Source of the DNA: Trichoderma breve
Lineage: Eukaryota > Ascomycota > Sordariomycetes > Hypocreales > Hypocreaceae
Assembly (NCBI RefSeq): GCF_028502605.1
Contig: NC_079233.1
Location: 4,650,001 to 4,714,000 of the forward strand
Length of the DNA stretch: 64,000 nucleotides
Direction of reading: 5' to 3'
Positions 1-11,943 of the stretch are shown piece after piece (the first letter of the stretch is position 1; each line of letters starts with the position of its first letter). The notes below the pieces were generated by a model. That model was not told the origin of the DNA and ran no database searches. It saw only the letters and a program-made list of their open reading frames with translations. A program made the translations under genes and the position numbers.

Positions 1-1425
1 TTGTATAAATTTGACGCCCCTGCATTTGGCAGTATGCTTAAAATGCTACAGTACAAATATGCCTGCTAACCAAGATTCGTGTCAGCAACCTTCCAAAAAG
101 GGAGTTGAAGTCGGAAATTTATTCCAAGCTGGGTTTTCTTTATATCGGCTTGCCCAGCTAGCCTCGGCACTTTTATAACTGTTGGCATTTCTTAGAGTTT
201 AAGAAGCGCACTCCTAGCGAGCATCTAAAATTTCAATTCTCACGTCAGCTGCGGCCCCTATTACCCTGCTCCGTGGCCAACTGCCATATTGAGCCGGCCC
301 ACCACATTGGATTTGTCTTCATCTTAACTCATTACCTAACGCCGTGATGCAACTCGCCTGAAAAGGTAGAAACGGATCAAGGTTAGAGCAGCGCTCGAGG
401 ACTTGATTCCAGTCCAGTTTGCGGGTCTGGCCGAGGTTCCGAGCCTCGTTCTTTGCTCCGAGTGCAGTCTCATTATACCCGAGGACAACAAAGTCATTTA
501 CGATCACAGACCACTACGCTAACAGCTGCTGAGGACAGGAAGCCGGAGACTGGACTGGAGACAGTCGCCGCCAGTCCAGTTGAGACTCATTCGGTTATAG
601 ACTGGTTCAGTTTCTTAACGAAACTTTCAATACGAACGGAACATTTATTCATGGCAGTCCGTATTCGGCCTAGATGCCGTTTCATGTCTTCAAAGGTGGC
701 ACAGGAACCACGTCTATCGACTTTAGATATAATCCACATTGCTCACCAGTCCAAGCACATACGACCATAGGTAGTGGAGAATTCGGGGTCCCGTCTGCTC
801 CCCCATAGACAAGCCACTAACCGGCAGATTAGTAGTTGAGTGGGTGACCATCAGCGAACACCGGCTGTTGTATGTTTTTCTTTTTGGGGGTTTCTCTCTT
901 TTTATATTATTTTGTTGCTGCGATCTGATCTTGCGGTCTCTCTGGTAGTGTGTTGGGTGTCTTGCATTTAATGCGGGTGAGAAGAGCCTAGTCTCTTTTC
1001 GGCCAAGCACATACATAGTAATTCGGGCTGTCAGCCTTCAAGACTCTTTGACTGGGAACACTCAGTAATCCCTCCCCCAAAAGAAAAATTAGAGAAAGAA
1101 AGAAAAGAAAGAAAGGAACTTATTCATCTCCCATTTGGAATACTTCTTTGTACTGCCCCTTTGTTATGTCACAAGCATCCAAGTTGTTTACCATAAGTGC
1201 TAGCTGGCGTTGTCCTATTTTTGAGTTTAACACTGGGGACCCGTATTACCTAGATTATCACTCTCGATCAATGAGGTTAAGATTTATTTATTTCTTTACA
1301 AAAGCCCACTGTATGAACCTCCTCCTCAGTATATATTTCTAACATGAACACCACGAAACTCTTAGAAGGCTCTTCTGTCCAGTCAATAGAGAATAAATTA
1401 CACGTTCATTCATAGTGAATCCTAT
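1..1425. other. Intergenic, no supported gene
   Basis: This is the 3' flank of the broken NOD-like receptor gene. Only short open frames without recognisable domains occur. A perfect 10-bp inverted repeat (549-558 with 571-580) lies here, with a further copy of one arm at 409-418. A GA-rich microsatellite runs from about 1080 to 1116. Confidence 0.6.
549..580. repeat. 10-bp perfect inverted repeat with a third arm copy
   Basis: The arms ACTGGACTGG (549-558) and CCAGTCCAGT (571-580) are perfect reverse complements separated by 12 bases. The second arm also occurs at 409-418. It could form a hairpin or be a footprint of an old mobile element; no function can be assigned. Confidence 0.6.
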
Positions 1426-4400
1426 CTATTGGGAAAGCAGGTCAGCTGTTGTATAATACCCCTGATCAAAAGCGAGGTATTCTGCTGTACAGCCGTCAAG
1501 AGTAGTACTCTTTGGATCGGCGCCATTTTCCACAAGAAATTTAACTATTTTGTAGTGTCCATAATATGATGCTATATGCAACGGTGTCTCACGATTAACG
1601 GTTGTAACCGATATATTAGCACCAGATCCAATAAGCAATCTCGCAATCCTAAGATGCCCAAAACGTGAAGCGCAGTGAATTGGTGTCCAACCACTTATAT
1701 CTTGACAGTTGATGTTAACATCCCTTTGGGTAAGTAGTAGCTGAACAATTTGGAAATGCCCATTTTCTGACGCATAGTGTATTGCCGTCGTACCCCCCTT
1801 ATCCGTGGCTTGGGCATTAATAGTGCTGTGGCCCAGCAACAGTTGGACAATTTGATGGTATCCATGCATTGCAGCCAGATGGATTGGGGCCACAAGGTCG
1901 TTATCTTTGGAATTGATGTCGATGCCGTTCTGTTTAAGAAGATGTTGAACGATTTGGAAGTGCCCATACTTTATAGCCGAATGCAGCGCTGTACGATTTT
2001 CGATATTCTTAGCATTTAATGTAGCCTTTTCATCAAGTAGCAGCTGAACGATTTGAAGATGCCCATTTGCCGCCGCAAAGTGTAAAGAAGTCTGGCCATG
2101 GATAGTTGCAAAATTGATATCGATATCTTTGTGACTCAATAGCAGTCGAACAATCCCTAAACTACCATTGATCGAAGCTGATTGCAATGCTGTAAAGCCG
2201 TTCTTAGTCCTGAAATTGATTCGAATGTTCTCTTGCTTTAAAAGCTGTCGGACAATATGTAAATGTCCACATTTTGTTGCAATTATTAATGGCGTTAAAC
2301 CTTCGTTATTCGTCGAGTTAATGTTGATATGGTCTTCAGCAAGAAGCATGTCAAAAATCTTTGAATTGCCTTGGTGAGAGGCCATAGTCAATGCAGTTTC
2401 ACCTTCATCACTCCTGAGGTTGATATTCTTGATGCCTTTAGCAAGAAGGAGCCTAACCACAAGCTCGTCACCCCTTTTGACTGCTACTAGTAGCGGTGTT
2501 CACCCGATCAAGTCCGTTCCGTTTATATCGATCCCATCTTCATCGAGCAGCAATCGGAAAATCTCCGTATACCCATAGATGGTTGCGATAAGTAGCGGTG
2601 ATTGATCTACATCATTTCGTGTGTTAACTTCATTATCAGCATGAGCGAGTAAGAGTGAAACTATTGACTCGGATCGGTTGTCAACCGCATGCCATAGAGC
2701 TGTTGCACCATCTTTATCTTGGAGTGTCACATCGATGTTTTCCACAGTCAGTAGACGTTCAGCCACCCCGCTTTGTCCCTTCTTTGCCGCTATTGCCAAC
2801 GCAGTCCGGCTAGCAGCGTCTACTGCATTAACATTAATGCATTTAAGAAGCAACAAATCAATGATCTTTTCAGCTCCATTCGCAGCTGCTATATGCAAAA
2901 GCCTATTCCCGTCGTCGTCTTCGATGTTGGGATCGATAGTTTTCTCACTAAGCAATAGCTCTACAACTGCTTTGTGACTGTTCAGAGTCGCAATGAGAAG
3001 TGGTGTCTCATGATATCGATTCCTGGCGTTGATCTCAATATCATTTCTTGCAAGCAACTGTTGAACCGCTCCTTCACGCCCAATTGTAGCCGCCCAAGAA
3101 AGTGGGGTTTGGCCCTGATTGTCCCTCACATTAATATCAATACCATGAGCAGAAAGTAGAACACTGGCTAGTGTTTCATTCCTACTTTCCACAGCATAGA
3201 AAAGGGGAGTACGACTCCATTTGTCCCTGATATTGATATCAACATCAGGCGTAGCAAGTAGAACCTTGATTAATTCCGTATTGCGCTTCTCGATCGCAGC
3301 GATAAGGGGAGACTGGCCCTTGTCGTTCTTGATATTTATATCAATGCCCTGCGCAGCAATTAGAGCGTTGGTTGCATCCTTATTTCCACTCTCAATCGCG
3401 CAGAACAGGGGGCTCTTGCCCTCGGCGTTCTTGATGTTGACATCGACGTCATGCGCAGCAAGTAAAACATTCATTTTCTCCCTACTCCCGGTTTTTGCAA
3501 CCCATCCTAACACTGTTTCGCCAGATCTATCTCTATAGTTGATGTTGGCGCCATGCTTGATCAGCAGTCGTGCTAACTCCAGGTCCGTATTTCCCTTCAT
3601 AGCGTGCCAGATGGGTGTCTGACTATTCAAGTCGTGACAGTTGATATCGATATTATCAGTGTCAATCAGTAACTTTGCAACTGTTAGATTATTTCCTTGT
3701 ACTGCTTCCACCAGTGGTATGTTGCCGTCGTTCTCCTTTGCGTTGACATCAATGCCTGGTTTACTCAGCAATGATTTGACAACGGCTTCATTGCCTTTGA
3801 GAACTGCGATGAAGAGTGCGGTGTAACCTATCAGGTCTTTCGCGTTTATATCAATCCCGTCTTTCGTTAATAGCAGTTCAACAATTGCAGTGTCGTTGAT
3901 GAGAGCTGCTTGTAACAATGCTGTTTGATCCTCCTTGTCGGTGGCATTAATATCGATGCCGCTTCCATCACAGAGAAGGGCCCTAACCATAAGTCTATCT
4001 CTCTCAGCCACTGCCCATAGCAAAGGAGTCTGCCCCGCATGATTTCGACTGTTGATGTCGAAATTACTATGGCTTGAAAGCAATTTCACTAGAGCAGTAT
4101 CTCTGTGGCTGATTGCTGACCATAAGAGATTCATCCCATCTGGCCCTTCGAAGTTGATGGAAACATCGCTTCTGGCTAGCAGTAGCTCAATCATATTCTT
4201 ATATATGTCTTCCTTATTGGCTAATTTGTGCCTTTTGAGACCAACTGAACCATGTCCGTATTCCGGATTCACCGAATCTTCGGAGCCTTCTGTGTCTTCT
4301 GAAAGCTCTGAATCTTCCCAGTCATCCGAATATTCCGCGTGTTTTGAGCCATGTGAATCAAAGTGGACAGCTCGAGGACTCTTCGGAGCTCGGCGAAACC

Positions 4401-7325
4401 GGAAAGAATGGAAACGTCTAGATGTTGGATCATTTAGAGTATCTGGATGAAGGCTGTGCTTATTGTGAGAATGCTCACTCTCTTTTTCACGCAAAGTCCT
4501 GCTCTGCCATCGGTAGTACTCAGCTAGCAAGAGTGGCGTCCGGCCAGAGCGGTCTATCCCATTAACTTTGATTCCTTCCTCTCTCAGCAATATCGTAAGA
4601 ATCGATAACCGCCCCGTACTAATAGCGCACCATAGAGGCGTCTGCCCGTGAATGCTTTTGCTATTGATATCAACGCCCTCTGAGCAAAGAAGTAGCCTGG
4701 TTATCTCCTCATTTCCCATAGTTACAGCCCACCACAGCGGAGTTCGAGGTTCTTGGCCTTGCGTATTTACGTCAAAGCTCTTGTTTAGAGCCAAAAGCGT
4801 TTTAACCGTGACAGCGTCCCCGCGCTTAGTAGCCCATAATAGAAGTGTCTGGCCATCGTCGTCTACCGCGTTAAGATCGACATCGCTTTTCGACAGGAGT
4901 GCCTCGAACATTCTTCTGTTTCCCTTATGTAGAGCCTTCCTTAGTATTGTTTGACTGATATTGTTTCGAATATTGGGGTCTCGATGGAATAGTAATTCAA
5001 CTACCACCTCGTTCTCCGTCTCGACTGCCCACCATAGTGGACTTTGGCCAAAATTATCCACTGTGTGGGAATCAATACTCTCGCTATCCAGTAAGAGTTT
5101 GACTACCTCTGTATGTTCTCCCGCAGTGGCCCATAAGAGCGGGGTTTTATTAAAGTCGTCTTTTGTATTGATCTCAACGTCATCCATTTCCAGTAACGCC
5201 TTCACCAGGATACTATGACCCTTTTTAGCCGCCCATAGCAGGGGTGTTTGGCCATAATTATCTTTGATGTTCACATTGATTCCATCTGTAGCTAATAATA
5301 GCTTGAAAGCCGCCTCATATCGTTTCTTAGCTTCTCCCGATACTGGCGTTGGATGCGATTCTGTGTTGTCGTCAGGCTTCTCGTGCGATGGGGGTAATCG
5401 AGTATTTCCCTTTAGTCCCCTCGCTTTCTGTTGTCTTCTTCTTCTTCAGCGATTGAAAATCTGTTTCCTGTAGAGTATCGCATTGCCACTGTCAGAGGTG
5501 TGTGCCCATTTTTATCTGTGACATTAACATCGATACCACCCTTTGTAAGCAAGAGTTCCATTATTGCAGTATAACCCTCTTGGGTTGCAAACAGAAGTGG
5601 TGATTGACCAGATCCATTCTTGATGTTGACATCCACGTTCTCATTACAAAGGAGCAGTTGAACTACTGCCTTGTATACCTTCTTGGTTGCCCACCAAAGT
5701 GGCGTCAGCCCATCTCTATCTTTGGTATTGACATCAATGCCAGGCACAGTGAGTAGTAGCTCAACCGTATTCTCATTGCCGTAGCGGGCTGCCCAAAGCA
5801 ATGCCGTTTGTTGAAATGCGTTCTTAGCGTTTATATCCGCCCCTTCTTTGTCAAGGAGGTATTTGATCACAGCTTCGTTTCCACTCGCAGCTGCCCACCA
5901 CAATGGTGTCTGATTGATTCGATCAGTGGCATGAACATCGATGTCTTTATGGTCAAGTAGCATCCTAACGATTTGACTATGCCCTCTCTCGCTTGCAAAT
6001 AGAAGAGCAGTCTGATGATAGCTATCCTTGGCGTTGGCATCAATTTTCTCAGTTGCAAGCAATTTTTGCACTATGGCTTCATATCCATAAATTGTTGCAT
6101 ATAATAGCGGCGACTGATCGTTAAGATCTTTGACATTGACGTTGACGTTGGCGTCAGAAAGCAAAAGGGCGACGACATCTTCATGTCCATTTTTAACGGC
6201 CCATAAAAGTGCATTTTTGCCGCTCTCGTCCATAACATTGATATCCACATTACTGAAGTCAAGAAGAAGTTTGACTACAGATGCATGTCCATATCTGGCA
6301 GCGAGTAGCAGTGGCGTATGGCCGTAATGATCTGTAGAGTTTATATCAACGTTCTCTTTGGTAAGCAGAAGTTGGACTACCGTATCATGTCCCCTCTGAG
6401 CAGCTCGCCCCAGTGGTGAGTGGTTATATTTATCCTTCAGGTTGACGTTTATTTTCCCCTTTTCAAGAAGTAGTTTCACAGCTTCGACATCCCCATTTCT
6501 CGCTGCCCACCAAATTGGAGTTTGATCGTGACTATTTCCCATGTTAATGTTGACATTTTCTTCATGAAGAAGCAACTTCATGATAGAAATATCTCCATTG
6601 CGGACTGACCACCATAGTGGCGTCTGATTGTGATCGTCTCCCGCATTGATGTCAACACTACTCATGGTAAGTAGTAACTTCACCACAGATTCATGTCCGT
6701 TCTTAACTGCAAGAAGGAGTGCCGTTTGGTCAAGGTCATCCCTAACATTGGCGTCAATTCTATCGGCTATAAGCAATGATGCAGTGGCGTTGTAATGTCC
6801 TCCCTTGGCCGCCCACATAAGCGGCGTTTGCCCATTCTTATCTCGGGAGTTGGGATCAATAGTTTGCCTTTGAAGCAGAAGCCTAACCGCTACCTCGTAC
6901 CCACTACCCGCAGCATATGAAAGTGGCGTCCGGCCAAAACCATCATCTGCGTCCAGTGTTGGGCCATCGATTGTGTTTTGAAGCAGTTCCGTAATTCCGA
7001 AATATGCCACCAAATGTTGCCCAGTTATCTTCTTAGGAAATTGCTGGCTGTAATTCGAGTCATTCCAGGTAGGTTCAGAAGTCATCATGACTTGGCTTGA
7101 CGCCTGCACTTTGGCATCACACCTAATAAAGTCTACGGCTGGTTGTGGGAGTGGTGAAAGGTTATGAGCGTGATGGCCCCAATTATGAGCAGAGTAATTG
7201 TACAATGGATTGGAAACTAGTCGTTTCTCAAAGTCCTCATCCGTAGTGCAGAATCCACTGCGGAAGACGCTGAAAGATAAATAAGTGATACAAGAATTGG
7301 CAATTTCGATCTCTGCATCTGGGAA
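1426..7325 (-). other. Ankyrin-repeat array of the NLR
   Basis: About 50 tandem ankyrin repeats of around 34 residues (pattern G-x-TPLxxAxxxGxxxxVxLLL) form the ligand-binding or scaffold part of the receptor. The frame runs from the TGA at 7326 to a stop at 5412. It resumes in another frame after a GAA-rich stretch and then continues through a TGA at 2500 to the stop at 1426. An acidic, serine- and glutamate-rich insert interrupts the repeats at about 4200-4500. The repeats are divergent from one another, so recent tandem amplification is not evident. Confidence 0.78.
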
Positions 7326-8620
7326 TCATTCTGCCTGAGTTCGCTCAAAGTATTCTTGTGCTGTATAGTGGACGAGTCGAACGATGCCAGATTGTTGACC
7401 AGATGATTGATTGGAATATTGGTCAGATTGTTGATCAGATTGTTGGATAATAGTAACTAGGCCCGCACACACCAAGACAATGTCTTCAATGCTGGTAAAA
7501 TTTCGGTTGTCAAGTTCGTGGCGCCAATACTCTACTGCGAGGGCATGCTGGAGCTCCGTTGTGGAAAGGGGCCTCTTTGCATGCACAATCCACGACAGAG
7601 CTCTCCTCGCTAGCTCTTTTCTCTGTGGGTGTTGACTATCGATCCGTGTCATCATGTTTTTGTATGCGTCGTCGTATGCTTCTAAACCAACCGATAACTT
7701 GTCAAGGGCATTTCTGATATCTTTCGTTGTGAATTCTCCCGTCAATGCGTTTAGATGGAGCTTGGCAAGAAGAAACCTGTTGTAATTTAGTACATAAAGG
7801 TAATGAGTGAATCAACAGTGCCTCACATTCCGCGCACGGAGCTAACGATTGCTTGCTCAATTTCATTTCTCAAATGTCATTTTGAACTGAGTGCGATAGT
7901 AGGTGTAGATTTCCTTTTAAGTATTTTCGTATGTCTTCTTCTCTTGCACATATTTCATAAATATCCCACCTCTAAACCTGTCCGCGATCTCCGTATCGGG
8001 CCTGGAAGTTGCGAATATATTTACCGCCGATTTAGTACGGAGACTGAAGATTTCCGCCAAGAATCTCATCCGACAGTCGTTGTAAATTGTGCACTCATCA
8101 AGCGCATCAATAATTATGAAGATCTTCGAAAAATCTTTTGCCACAGTTTGCAGAGCTTGTGATAGTGCCTCCAATGAAGGTGGGATTCCTCGAATGCCCT
8201 GCTTATAGAGGGTACCCACACAAGCTGGCAGGGAGGGCCTTTTCTGCGCCAACTGTCTCAAGAGATTCTGCAGCAAGGCTTCAGCATGTTCTTCTCTCTG
8301 TCGGTAGTCAAAATAAACATATACAATCCCCGTATGTTCATCTCCATGAAATTTTGTGGTAAGTTGATCAATCACTATGGATGCCAAGATAGTCTTTCCG
8401 GCTCCTGGAATTCCCTGGCAAAGCAATACTTCCCCCGGAGTGTTGAGCCACGCCTGGTACTGGTTCGAGTCTATGAGCCATTGCCCCGTTCCTGGCTGCC
8501 GATTTCTGAAATAGTCATGCTGCTGGATTGCATAATTTGTTGAAGAAAGCCAATTGAGAATCTCATCGTGATGTTCTCTTTTCTGCGCCTGGAGAAGACC
8601 AGATATTCCTTCTGATATAC
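7326..8620 (-). other. NACHT NTPase segment of the NLR
   Basis: It carries Walker A GIPGAGKT, a Walker B-like FIIIDALDEC and sensor-like FATSRPD, then the winged-helix region ending in the HYTAQEYFERTQ signature. Reading in the ATSRPD frame fails after about 7958. A shift of one base restores a typical EEDIRKYL stretch, and a second shift near 7872 restores the frame into a 50-nt intron (7777-7826). Both lesions look like the loss of one base in a short homopolymer (G or T). The segment ends at an in-frame TGA where the family normally has a tryptophan before FPDAE. Confidence 0.72.
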
Positions 8621-8674
8621 CTGCCAAATGTTATTTTTATTGTTCTAATATTTTGGAACAGCTTCCACTCTTAC

Positions 8675-9749
8675 TGGAAAAACTATTCATTCTTTGCAAG
8701 GCTTCAACTCGATTTGGAGGAATCCGATAGAGCAAATCTTTCGCGTACGCGGCTGCCGCCATTGCTGCGTAGCCTCTCCATTCTGCATTCGAATGCGTAT
8801 CGGCATAGTCACAAATGCCGCGAATGACTAGGCAGGGGAAATGGTTCATTAAGCCGGCTGCTTCCGTTTCAAAGCATAATATGTCCCTTTCAGCAGCCAG
8901 CTTATCTCTAATGTCGGCATTTCTCATAAGTTGGTTTGAAGAAGCGATTAAGCCGTAGTGGATCATTGGATCATCCTCGTTGCCGTCCCGTCTGGAGCGT
9001 ACTATCAAATTCGGTGCGCCCTCGCCACAATGAGTGCTGCAATTTATATCTTCGGCGAGAGGGTGAATGATGTTGCTTCGGTATAGCCTATGTGTAGCAG
9101 GGTTTGGTCGATTGTACTTTTTTCTCAAATGTGGCTTTTTGTTGAAAATGCTGTTAATTGTTTCCTGGATTTGATGCTCTTCTATTTCGTATTGGCTCTC
9201 AAGCCCGCTGATAGTCGTCCTTAAGATTGTTGGCGCTTGGTTAAGAAAACCTGATTGTTGAAAGGTCTCATTTCGGATGGTATCCTCAAAGTCGTACTGA
9301 AATACACTCCCCTTTCCATCGCGGGAAACGCTGACTACCACGTCTCTTAAGCGAATGTCGTGCTTTTCAGTTGGAGCGCCCCCTCCAATGCCCACCATGA
9401 GACCAATTCTGATGTTCGGAAAGGTATGTAGCATATCTCTCGCTACGCTTGCCGCCGAGGAGAGACCGTATTCTCCATAGGGCAAGACCGCAATAACAAT
9501 ATTATGCCTTCCAATCCTACCCAGAATATAATCGTTGTCGTCATTCGTGGACACATGATCCGGCGGCTCATGTTTTTCGTCAAGAAAAACGCATGCAGCA
9601 ACATGCTCGATTGTTATTGCGCAAATCCAGCCCACCGTATAATCGTCGTTGACAAATTCTCGCTCAGAATCGCCACTAGCTGTCTCTGCTGCCAGTTTTT
9701 CCCTTGCTTCGGGCATTATGAGTTTCTTTCCAGAGTGAGAGGTTTTCAC
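8675..9749 (-). other. PNP_UDP sensor segment of the NLR
   Basis: This is the N-terminal exon of the receptor. It opens with the DYTVGWICAI signature typical of PNP_UDP domains on fungal NLRs and continues with glycine-rich MVGIGGGAP and the FETEAAGLMN and VIRGICDYADTH motifs of the phosphorylase fold. These imply a nucleoside-binding or sensing N-terminal domain. The exon joins the NACHT part by a 54-nt intron (8621-8674, donor GTAAGA, acceptor GGCAG) that keeps frame. This segment is intact. If the downstream lesions are real, a truncated PNP-only product is possible. Confidence 0.75.
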
Positions 9750-10090
9750 TGATATATTTTCCCATACCTATGCATGGTTGCCTAGAACAAAATTGAGGAA
9801 TTTAGCTGCCTTATTCGCGCAACCGATGCTAAGAATTGATGATTGTCATTCCATATTTATTAGGTACCTAAGTATATATAAGGCTGAAGAGTTCAACCAA
9901 TGAGAGTGAGATTACATTTATAATGCAAATCAGAGTCACGTCGATATTTGTTTATGGGTTCAGGTTGTGCAGTTAGCCTGTGTGTGGCCTCAATTGCGCT
10001 CGACAGGCGATGAGTTACATCCATGCTTGCTTAGCTCCATGTATTATAATTATGATACCTATTAAATTAAAGGGACAACTATGTAACCTC
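9750..10090. other. Intergenic spacer, NLR promoter side
   Basis: AT-rich 341-base spacer upstream of the NLR start and downstream of the FAD oxidase stop. Nothing else is recognised. Confidence 0.5.
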
Positions 10091-11943
10091 TCATGGATAT
10101 GAGAGGGGAATAGGATGACCATAGGCGAAGAGATTATTCGGATCATACTTTTGCTTCAGTTGAGCCAGACGCGGTAGCTTGTCTGCTCCATATACATCTT
10201 CGATCTTCTCGTCGCCACGAGCATAATTCACGAAGACAGTTGGAGTGCTGTATCCAGAATACGCGGCGAATTGCGATCGCAACTGAGATCCGTAGGTGGC
10301 TGCTCCTTGTGCTGTGACACTATCTCCAGTGTCGTAGACAAACAACTCTTGGCTATAATGCTAGTGTATCAGCAAGAGATGATAAAGATATCAAAAGTGT
10401 GGGGAGTTTAGATCTTACAAAAAGCCGCGAACATCTCTCCATGGCCAAGAAGTCTCGCTAGAAGGGACAGCAGCAGTGGCATTATTGGCAAAGAGCTCCA
10501 AAATAACTTGGCTACCGCGGCCGCCAGGGTACTTCTGGAGGAAGTCTGTCAATGTCTCGAAGCTTTGTTGCCAACCTGCTGCACTATACGTCTTCAAGTT
10601 GAGGTTAAAGGTGTTACGCAGCTTATTGGGCACGCAATTCAGTGCATCAGATCCACCTCCGCTAACAGAAATGATTCGGTTCCATGGCAGGGTAGCTGTG
10701 ATGAATGTCGCATTGAGTGCTAGAATTGGAGCCAAGGTTTTACGAGCATCCGCCTCTGTGCCAAAAAATATCCAATCGGATACGACTTGGCTCTAGATAT
10801 CAGGTCAATCACCATACACCAGATCTAATGTGCCAACACAAGTTGGATATTTCGCTAAAACTTACGACATTGTGAGTGCTGTTCCAATTGAACACGATGA
10901 TGCCTGCCAAGTTGACGGGCATGGGATTGAAGCTCTTCTCGATGATGTTGAGATACTCTAGACTCTTCTCTGCTGGAAGGACAAAGTCTAGCATGAAGGC
11001 ATTTCCGCCGTTGTTATTGGAGAGCGGCTGGATCTTGAATGTGGCAGAAGTGATGACTCCGTAATTCGCACCCGCACCGCGAATAGCCCACCACAAGTCT
11101 GGGTATGAAGTAGCAGATACCGTTTTAACGACGCCATCAGCTCCAACCAAGCGTACAGATTGCAGCGCATCAGTCGTCAGGCCTAGCTTACCCTGTGTGG
11201 TCAAAATGTCAGCAAAGTGCACCCGTGACTCTTGAAATATGGCCTTACCATCAGACGTCCAACGCCACCGCCAATAGCGACACCGATGACGGAGGGACAT
11301 GAGCAGCTGCCAGTTTCTAAGCATGTATTTAGTCAAAGATTTCTCATTGCTCTTGAGTAACTACGGTACCAAAGACACTTACGGATGTAAAATCCGGCGT
11401 TATACAAAGGGTCAAAGATATCTCGGTAATGAACACCGGGACCAACGGTCATCGTCTGGGCAGCAGAGTCAATGACAATAGAGTTGAACTTGCTTAGGTC
11501 CAGTGATACGCCGTTCTCGAAATCGCTCATGTTGGCGCCTCCATGGCCACCGGCCCGGGCCAAAAAGGGAAAGCTATACGATTTGGCAAGATTAATCTTA
11601 ATCATTTTAGTCAATCAAATTTCTCTTTCAACGGGGAGTTTGGTCTACAAAGCCCAAGAAAGTATTTGCATACCACTTTACTAATGTCTCCCTCAGTTCC
11701 TGGGCTCACAGCGGCGCTATATGTCGGTTGGTTGAAGATTGAATAACGCTCCGTGGCATTATCAAAGTTGGTAGAGCCTGGGAATGAGACAGTGGTGTTC
11801 GCAGCCCACTGTCGGGCTGGGTCTGTCAGGAGGGCCCTGAGGTCGGTCGTACGTTCCCTAATCGTAGGACTGGCTGCAACTTCCACAGAGAGAGAGACAC
11901 ATAAGAGGGCAGAGGCCCAAGTCTTAAACATTGCCTTGATCAT
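10091..11943 (-). CDS. Secreted berberine-bridge-type FAD-linked oxidoreductase
   Basis: This is a VAO-family flavoprotein that oxidises alcohols or C-N/C-C bonds with oxygen as acceptor. Six exons join in frame (11943-11674, 11596-11383, 11316-11249, 11192-10866, 10792-10419, 10352-10091) to give 504 residues. The ATG at 11943 starts a hydrophobic signal peptide. The FAD_binding_4 domain shows RAGGHG with His108 as the likely 8-alpha-histidyl FAD site. The TGSCSC motif offers Cys166 or Cys168 for a second, 6-S-cysteinyl bond, so bicovalent FAD is likely. The C-terminus has the BBE-domain NYARG...[11 protein letters not shown] motif. Its position beside the NR-PKS genes suggests a cluster tailoring oxidase, with export to vesicles or outside the cell; the substrate is unknown. 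Confidence 0.85.

Larger units (their letters stand above)
1426..9749 (-). pseudogene. Disrupted NOD-like receptor (PNP-NACHT-ankyrin)
   Basis: This is one continuous fungal NLR locus of roughly 2,700 codons on the minus strand. In order it holds a PNP_UDP nucleoside-phosphorylase-like sensor, a NACHT NTPase with Walker A GIPGAGKT, the NACHT winged-helix region, and about 50 ankyrin repeats. Such proteins are intracellular receptors for heterokaryon incompatibility and non-self recognition in fungi (family knowledge). Two frame-consistent introns are visible (8621-8674 and 7777-7826). Lesions are in-frame TGA codons at 7326-7328 and 2500-2502, and apparent one-base losses near 7953-7958, 7870-7877 and 5412-5448. 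Homologous sequence continues on both sides of every lesion, so this is not several genes. It may be a real pseudogene, an allele switched by mutation, or partly assembly indel error; the TGAs are less easily explained by indel error. Confidence 0.8.

Noticed and set aside
319..1016. Short open frames on both strands near the left end
   Set aside because: Under 110 codons, overlapping each other, with no domain, signal peptide or consistent splice sites.
2500..7328. Repeat-induced point mutation as the cause of the TGA codons
   Set aside because: The changes implied (TGG to TGA and CGA to TGA) are not in the preferred CpA context, and the surrounding sequence is not visibly RIP-mutated.
1426..9749. 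Six independent small genes instead of one NLR
   Set aside because: Conserved NLR sequence continues across each break in the correct order, and two breaks are explained by good introns.
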